Assembly: GCA_021200995.1 (NCBI GenBank)
Contig: JAJQFS010000026.1
Coordinates: forward strand, 1-44,802
Length of the DNA stretch: 44,802 bases
From: Lachnospiraceae bacterium
GTDB lineage: Bacteria > Bacillota > Clostridia > Lachnospirales > Lachnospiraceae
Direction: 5' to 3'
Part shown: positions 40,420 to 44,802 of the stretch, in pieces
Layout: each line of letters opens with the position of its first letter
Position numbering within the stretch: position 1 is the stretch's first letter
Notes under the pieces: generated by a model
What the model was told of the DNA's origin: nothing
What the model saw: only the letters and a program-made list of their open reading frames with translations
Databases searched by the model: none
Made by a program: the position numbers and the translations under genes

Positions 40420-41619
40420 TTATTTCAGTTCGTTTAAAAACTGCTCGATCCGATCCAGTCCCTTGGCGATGTCCTCGTTGCTGATCGCGTAGGAAAGGCG
40501 GATGTTGTTCGGGAAACCGAAGTCCCCGCAGGGAATCACCGCCACCGCGTAATCCTCGATCAGAAAACGGGCTACCTCGGCGCCGTCATAGAGCGGGTGT
40601 CCATGATAGGTCTTTGTCAGCGCGTCCGTCAGATCTACAAAGACATAGAAGGCGCCCTTCGGCTCGACCACGTCCACATGGGGGAAGTTTTTCACCCTGT
40701 TGTACATATATTTGCGGCGCTCGTCAAATTTTTGGCGCATCATTTCCACAGAATCCTGCGGGCCGTTTAATGCCTCCTCCGCTGCCTTCTGCGCGATGGA
40801 GTTGGGGTTGGACGTCGCATGTGACTGAATCGCGCCCATGAGCTTCGCAATGTCCTTCGAAGAACCGGTGTAGCCGAGTCTCCAGCCGGTCATGGCATAG
40901 CCCTTGGAAAAACCGGAACAGGTGATTGTCCGCTCATAGATTTCCGGACCCAGAGAGGCGATACTGATCTGCTCCTCGCCGTCATAAACCAAATTCTCGT
41001 ACATCTCATCGGAGACCACGTAGATGTCCTTGCGAATCGCCACATCCGCGATGGCCTGAAGCTCCTCTCGATGATAAATCATACCCGTCGGGTTATTGGG
41101 GCTGTTTAAAATCACAGCCTTCGTCTTCTCCGTACAGGCTGCCTCGATCTGCGCGGCGGTCACCTTATACTGCGTCTCCTTCGTCGCGTAGACAATCACC
41201 GGCACGCCGTCCGCCATTTTTACCATCTCGGGATAGCTGAGCCAGTACGGAGCCGGAATGATGACCTCGTCGCCGGGATTTAAAATCGCCATGAAAATAT
41301 TGGTCAGGGAATGCTTGCCGCCGTTGCTGACGACAATCTGGTTCGGCGCATAATCCAGCCCGTTGAACTCCTTGAATTTCCTGGAGATTGCGGCCTTTAA
41401 TTCATTGGTACCGGACGCGGCAGTATACTTCGTGAACCCGTCCTCAATGGCTTTGATTGCCGCGTCGCAGATATTTTTCGGCGTGTTGAAATCCGGCTCT
41501 CCCGCGCCAAACCCGACAACGTCGATTCCGTTCGCGCGCATTTCCTTCGCCTTCGCCGTGATTGCCAGCGTACTGGAGGGCTTGACCGCCTCCGCTTTCG
41601 TCGATAAAGTCAATGACAT
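40420..41619 (-). CDS. Class I aminotransferase, aspartate aminotransferase type
   Basis: This 399-residue PLP enzyme has VVGFGAGEPDFNTP, NSPNNPTGMIY, YVVSDEMYENLVYDG and the PLP-lysine motif SGFSKGYAMTGWRLGY. Near the end comes IRLSYAISNEDIAKGLDRI. The pattern is that of the aspartate/glutamate aminotransferase group in Firmicutes. Exact substrate specificity cannot be read here. ATG 41619 (MSLTLSTKAEAV) is favoured over 41649 because GAAGGGACGGATAGGG lies upstream. A promoter at 41748-41776 drives it. Confidence 0.93.
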   Translation of the reverse strand: MSLTLSTKAEAVKPSSTLAITAKAKEMRANGIDVVGFGAGEPDFNTPKNICDAAIKAIEDGFTKYTAASGTNELKAAISRKFKEFNGLDYAPNQIVVSNGGKHSLTNIFMAILNPGDEVIIPAPYWLSYPEMVKMADGVPVIVYATKETQYKVTAAQIEAACTEKTKAVILNSPNNPTGMIYHREELQAIADVAIRKDIYVVSDEMYENLVYDGEEQISIASLGPEIYERTITCSGFSKGYAMTGWRLGYTGSSKDIAKLMGAIQSHATSNPNSIAQKAAEEALNGPQDSVEMMRQKFDERRKYMYNRVKNFPHVDVVEPKGAFYVFVDLTDALTKTYHGHPLYDGAEVARFLIEDYAVAVIPCGDFGFPNNIRLSYAISNEDIAKGLDRIEQFLNELK

Positions 41620-41722
41620 TTCCCTATCCGTCCCTTCTGTTGAAATCAAAACTCCCGGCCGCGGGCCAATCTCATTTCCGGATATGGCCGACCGTTTTCC
41701 TATGGTTTGTATTACGGTATAT

Positions 41723-41732
41723 TTGTATACAA
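41723..41732. promoter_or_regulatory. Palindrome TTGTATACAA, possible operator
   Basis: A perfect 10-bp palindrome lies about 10 bases downstream of the predicted aminotransferase transcription start. GntR-type repressors often use such TTGTATACAA-like sites, but the regulator is not identified. Confidence 0.35.
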
Positions 41733-41747
41733 TCTCAAACGACCATT

Positions 41748-41776
41748 ATGATACAATAAATCTCTTGAAATTGCAA
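41748..41776 (-). promoter_or_regulatory. Promoter of the aminotransferase-NUDIX operon
   Basis: Minus-strand -35 TTGCAA (41771-41776) and -10 TATCAT (41748-41753) have a 17-base spacer. The leader is about 120 bases long. Confidence 0.55.
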
Positions 41777-41808
41777 GACCGCATACAAAATTCATGCAAA
41801 AATGTTAC

Positions 41809-42000
41809 TATTCACAGACGACTTGAGAGATATAACCAGACACGTCAAGCGTAGTTTGCTTGTACGAGGCTGATTATATCTCTCAAGTTGACTGAGAATC
41901 AGTCACTTCCCCTCACATAAGCAATCTTAGCCCTGTAAGGGGCGGGAAAGCACGCGAAGCGGGCGAGATTGCGCATGGGAGAGGAAGCGGCTGTGAATTA
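41809..42000 (+). repeat. Large structured repeat, family A copy 2
   Basis: The ends form an imperfect inverted repeat (TATTCACAGACG at 41809 and the complement of CGGCTGTGAATTA at 41988-42000). On the plus strand a perfect 14-bp stem comes first, CTTGAGAGATATAA (41822-41835) with TTATATCTCTCAAG (41874-41887). The core hairpin GACTGAGAATCAGTC (41890-41904) follows. CTTCCCCTCACAT (41906-41918) then pairs with ATGGGAGAGGAAG near 41975-41987. It encloses a 7-bp stem, GCAATCT/AGATTGC, and small hairpins. The plan matches the copy at 11697-12017 although most stem sequences differ. It lies between the ribU stop and the aminotransferase promoter. Confidence 0.8.
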
Positions 42001-42069
42001 CCGGAATGCAATTATGGATGCGGCGGACCGTCATAATCGTCAGGATCAAAATCATCCCGCTGCATAACT

Positions 42070-42678
42070 TTATCTGATTATCTTACTGATCGCACCATGC
42101 AGACGCTTGTAAACAAGGAAGGTAATAATACTGACAGCGCCGTATTTCACCAGGTTGAAGGGAAACACGCTGAAGAGCATCATGGTCATGGTATCATGTA
42201 CCAGAGGATTGACTGCCGCCGCCATGCTGACGATGGTCTCCATACTCATCCCGTAGATTACCGCGTAAGCCGGGAAAATAAAGAATGTATTGGAAATCAG
42301 CGCGATCACACTGACAGCCAGGACTGCCGCCACCAGAGACAGCACCGCCTGCTTTCTGGTCTTGTGCATTTTGTAAATCACAGAAGCGGTCAGCACGTAG
42401 ATGCTTGACAGGATCAGATTGGACAGCTCGCCCACGTACATGGTGCTGGAACCGGTCATGAGCGTGTTCAGCAGAATTTTCACCACCACGATGCACTCTC
42501 CCACGAGCGGTCCGAACATAAAACCGCCCAGAATGCATGGCAGCTCGGCCAGGTCGAGTTTCATAAAGGATGGGGCGAAAAACAGCGGAAAATCAAAGAG
42601 CATCAGTACCGCGCTGAGTGCGCCAAACAGGCCGATAAAGCAAAGTTTCTGGGTTGAAAGTTTCGTTTCAGTATTCAT
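42070..42678 (-). CDS. ribU: Riboflavin ECF transporter substrate-binding subunit
   Basis: RibU is the membrane S-component that captures riboflavin for the shared ECF energising module. The 202-residue protein has about six helices and the N-terminal KLCFIGLFGALSAVLMLFDFPLFF, followed by KLDLAELPCILGGFMFGPLVG, typical of RibU. The start is ATG 42678 (MNTETKLST), with AAGGAGG upstream. A longer frame to 42780 lies within the riboswitch and is rejected. An FMN riboswitch controls it. No ECF ATPases or T subunit are in the window. Confidence 0.94.
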   Translation of the reverse strand: MNTETKLSTQKLCFIGLFGALSAVLMLFDFPLFFAPSFMKLDLAELPCILGGFMFGPLVGECIVVVKILLNTLMTGSSTMYVGELSNLILSSIYVLTASVIYKMHKTRKQAVLSLVAAVLAVSVIALISNTFFIFPAYAVIYGMSMETIVSMAAAVNPLVHDTMTMMLFSVFPFNLVKYGAVSIITFLVYKRLHGAISKIIR

Positions 42679-42685
42679 TTTTCCT

Positions 42686-42926
42686 CCTTCTTCCATCCGG
42701 ACTGTTGCGGGCAACGGACGTCTTGACTGCCACAGATCAGAACCATTCTCATCTGAGGCAGGCTGACACCGCTCCTGCATACCATTTCGGTAACCGTTGG
42801 TACCGGATTTGCACCGGTTCAGCCGACATTTCGCCGGGTCGCGGACTGGACGCTCTGCACGCTGTTTATATACAGCGCACAGGGTGTGTCACCGCCAGTG
42901 GGGAATTGCACCCCGCCCTGAAGTTT
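42686..42926 (-). promoter_or_regulatory. FMN riboswitch (RFN element)
   Basis: The minus strand reads CTTCAGGGCGGGGTGCAATT, then CCCCACTGGCGGTGA, CAGTCCGCGACCC, CCGGTGCAAATCCGGTACC and CAGTCCGGATGGAAGAAGG. These are the conserved RFN blocks in order. An extended hairpin (CGCTGTATATAAACAGCG) sits in one arm. The 3' strand of P1 (GAAGAAGG) runs into the ribU ribosome site AAGGAGG with no room for a separate terminator. FMN binding therefore probably blocks translation rather than transcription. Confidence 0.95.
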
Positions 42927-42940
42927 CACTTACATATGAG

Positions 42941-42969
42941 AATATAGCACTTGTGGTCTTTCCTGTCAA
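42941..42969 (-). promoter_or_regulatory. Promoter of the FMN riboswitch-ribU transcript
   Basis: Minus-strand -35 TTGACA (42964-42969) and -10 TATATT (42941-42946) have a 17-base spacer. The start is expected near 42934, about 10 bases before the aptamer. Confidence 0.85.
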
Positions 42970-42970
42970 C

Positions 42971-43020
42971 AGAGAAATACTGTGGCGGGTACTGGACAGC
43001 ACCCGCCACTATATTTCTCT
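42971..43020 (-). terminator. Terminator after uraA
   Basis: A long two-part stem: AGAGAAATA/TATTTCTCT outside and GTGGCGGGT/ACCCGCCAC inside, with a 10-base loop, 8 bases after the uraA stop. The 3' arm supplies TATTTCTCT instead of a clean U-run. Confidence 0.75.
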
Positions 43021-43028
43021 CAGTTTAT

Positions 43029-44399
43029 TTATGGCTTCATATTCACGCCTCTGTGCTGGTCCCCTTCCGGGTTCTCCCCGAAGACGTAGTCATTGCCAGG
43101 CAGGACGATATTTAAGAAAATACCAAGGATCGCCGCCAGGGCAAGGGCTGTCAGCGTAATGGAGGTTCCAAATACGGTAAAGGTCAGGCCATCGGAGAAG
43201 CCAAGGCCGGTGACGAGGATGACCGCCGCGATAATCAGGTTACGGGACTTGGTGAAGTCCACGTTATTTTCCACCACGTTGCGCACACCGATGGCGGAAA
43301 TCATGCCATAAAGCATGAAGCTGACGCCGCCGATGATGGAGGCGGGCATGGAGTCGATCACCTCCGCGACCTTCGGAATGAAACCGAGGACAACCGCGAA
43401 AATGGCAGCCAGACGGATAACACGCGGATCATAAACCTTGCTCAGCTCCAGCACGCCGGTATTCTCACCGTAGGTGGTGTTGGCAGGGCCGCCGAAGAGA
43501 GCGGACAGAGAAGTTGCCAGGCCATCCCCCACCAGGGTTCTGTGCAGACCCGGATCCTCGATGAAGTTCTCTCCCACAGTGGCGGAAATCGCGGACATAT
43601 CGCCAATGTGTTCCATCATGGCCGCCAGGGCGATGGGCGCCATCACTAAAATGGCGGATATGTCAAATTTACAGATCTGGAAGGGTGGCAGGCCGACCCA
43701 ACCGGCGGACGCGACGCCGGAGAAGTCCAGGATGACGGAGCCGTCCGGATTGGTCATACCTGCCATTTGCATGATCAGCGCCACGGCATAGGAAATCACC
43801 ACGCCCATCAGGATGGGGATGATTTTAAACATGCCCTTGCCCCAGATATTGAAAATCACGATGACCGCGAAGGCGACGATGGCGATAAACCAGTTGGTCG
43901 AAGCGTTGGACACCGCGCTGGGAGCCAGCGACAGGCCGATACAGATAATAATAGGTCCCGTAACAACAGGCGGAAGGAAACGCATGACCTTTTTTACACC
44001 CAGCACCTTGATAATCAGGGCCAGCACCAGGTATAAAAGGCCGGCCACCACCACGCCGCCGCAGGCGTAGGGAAGCTTCTCGCCCATGGTCATATCCGCA
44101 TATTTCCCGGTGTTCATCCCGGCAACCGTGGCATATCCGCCTAAAAATGCGAAAGAAGAACCTAAGAACGCAGGAACCCTGAACTTGGAGCAGACATGGA
44201 AAAATAATGTTCCAAGGCCCGCGCAGACCAAAGTCACCTGGATCGAAAGTCCTTCTCCCTCGAAGTACGAATTGGTTAATACAGGAACTAAAATCGTTGC
44301 GCCGAACATGGCGAACATGTGCTGCAATCCTAACAGGAGCATCTTGGGTATTCCCAGAGTTCTCGCGTCACGGATCGCGCCATCTTGTTGCTGACTCAT
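43029..44399 (-). CDS. uraA: Uracil/xanthine permease family transporter
   Basis: The 456-residue membrane protein belongs to the nucleobase-cation symporter-2 family. Twelve or more hydrophobic segments are visible. Family blocks include GLQHMFAMFGATILVPVLT, VVTGPIIICIGLSLAP, ALAAMMEHIGDMSAIS and FGGPANTTYGENTGVLELSKVYDPRVIRLAA. The GEN motif and NTTYGEN are typical of uracil permeases (UraA/PyrP). It has its own promoter and terminator. The leader of about 130 bases holds the perfect hairpin GCATATG/CATATGC (44461-44479), but no PyrR site was recognised. Confidence 0.93.
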   Translation of the reverse strand: MSQQQDGAIRDARTLGIPKMLLLGLQHMFAMFGATILVPVLTNSYFEGEGLSIQVTLVCAGLGTLFFHVCSKFRVPAFLGSSFAFLGGYATVAGMNTGKYADMTMGEKLPYACGGVVVAGLLYLVLALIIKVLGVKKVMRFLPPVVTGPIIICIGLSLAPSAVSNASTNWFIAIVAFAVIVIFNIWGKGMFKIIPILMGVVISYAVALIMQMAGMTNPDGSVILDFSGVASAGWVGLPPFQICKFDISAILVMAPIALAAMMEHIGDMSAISATVGENFIEDPGLHRTLVGDGLATSLSALFGGPANTTYGENTGVLELSKVYDPRVIRLAAIFAVVLGFIPKVAEVIDSMPASIIGGVSFMLYGMISAIGVRNVVENNVDFTKSRNLIIAAVILVTGLGFSDGLTFTVFGTSITLTALALAAILGIFLNIVLPGNDYVFGENPEGDQHRGVNMKP

Positions 44400-44533
44400 A
44401 ACAAACTCTCCTCTCTTCAGTCAGGGCACGCCGCGGTTTTCATTTTCCGGACGGTCCCGCGCATATGCAAACCATATGCAAGCCGGCGGTCGTCCATCCA
44501 GATGTGATCCCTGAGCGAGCCTCATTGGATGAA

Positions 44534-44563
44534 AGTATACCGGAATACACACGGAGTCGTCAA
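44534..44563 (-). promoter_or_regulatory. uraA promoter
   Basis: Minus-strand -35 TTGACG (44558-44563) and -10 TATACT (44534-44539) have an 18-base spacer. Confidence 0.7.
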
Positions 44564-44605
44564 GATATAATTTCACAGAGATTTTAGTTTTTTTTCACAT
44601 TTACT

Positions 44606-44634
44606 ATGACAAATTGTCGGGGCTGTGCTATACT
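44606..44634 (+). promoter_or_regulatory. Divergent rightward promoter at the right edge
   Basis: -35 ATGACA (44606-44611) and -10 TATACT (44629-44634) have a 17-base spacer. It is back to back with the uraA promoter. The following 150 bases hold no coding frame, so a gene probably starts just past the window. The last bases, AAGGAAGG then TTGATAA, look like its ribosome site. A TATAAT also occurs at 44761-44766 without a good -35. Confidence 0.55.
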
Positions 44635-44802
44635 GCTGGAAATGAGCACCGTTCCCTGTATCTGTTGACAGGATCGTCTTTTTGCCCGTTTATCATCATC
44701 CGGCAGATTCTGCGCTCGATTGATCTGCAATACCACTCTGAAAAATGAAGGAGCTTCCTGTATAATTCAAGTATAGGGAATTCCAAGGAAGGTGGTTGAT
44801 AA

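Noticed and set aside
44400-44530. PyrR attenuator in the uraA leader
   Set aside because: No binding-loop consensus or anti-terminator/terminator pair was recognised.

Overview
The window looks like chromosome from a Lachnospiraceae-type member of the Clostridia. It has a PolC-type replicase, an FMN riboswitch on ribU, a clostridial RNase P RNA, pyrB-pyrI, a rhamnan-type cell-wall glycan locus with an ABC exporter, AAA/PD-(D/E)XK and XRE proteins of gut-clostridial type, AGGAGG-type ribosome binding sites and roughly 50% GC. The genus is not certain from sequence alone.

Layout. Positions 1-400 hold two leftward TTGACA-N17-TATATT/TAGATT promoters with A-rich upstream DNA, probably serving an rRNA-type transcript beyond the left edge. 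Then come leftward housekeeping genes: pyrH, frr, uppS, cdsA, dxr, rseP, ispG, polC (12.0 to 0.4 kb). They cover UMP kinase, ribosome recycling, the undecaprenyl carrier, CDP-diacylglycerol, two steps of the MEP isoprenoid pathway, a site-2 protease and DNA polymerase III. Upstream lies a leftward folate operon, folC-folE-HD hydrolase-folP-folBK (16.3 to 12.1 kb). From 16.4 to 26.3 kb runs a leftward rhamnose-glycan operon: DUF1972 rhamnosyltransferase, a GT4, a GT2-GT4 fusion broken by an in-frame TGA, ABC permease, ABC ATPase and two RgpF-type proteins. A separate AAA-ATPase/PD-(D/E)XK gene sits upstream of it.

Positions 28.1-30.2 kb are a graveyard. Remnants of an MBOAT (DltB-like) acyltransferase, a carrier protein, an AMP-dependent ligase and a nitroreductase are joined by deletions and frameshifts. 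A small rightward block follows: XRE regulator, intact nitroreductase, pyrB, pyrI. The rest is mostly leftward: a MATE exporter, a CmpB-family membrane protein, a YlmH S4 protein, two COG0523/CobW-type GTPases (one with a large His/Asp/Glu metal-binding tract), a membrane-anchored trypsin-like protease, rnpB, an ADP-ribose-type NUDIX hydrolase, an aspartate-type aminotransferase, FMN-riboswitch-controlled ribU, and uraA. A divergent rightward promoter at the right edge points to a gene starting just outside.

The most unusual material is non-coding. A large structured repeat with terminal inverted repeats occurs as two full but divergent copies (11697-12017 and 41809-42000) and one truncated copy (about 31158-31230). 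They share a hairpin core, GACTGAGAATCAGTC, and the same fold plan. One copy forms the probable 5' UTR of the pyrH operon. A second, shorter hairpin repeat recurs at 8601, 10241 and 28121. A compact 72-nt leader that begins at the predicted transcription start precedes folC. Two promoters, for rnpB and for the His-rich GTPase, have their -35 box inside the loop of the preceding gene's terminator hairpin.
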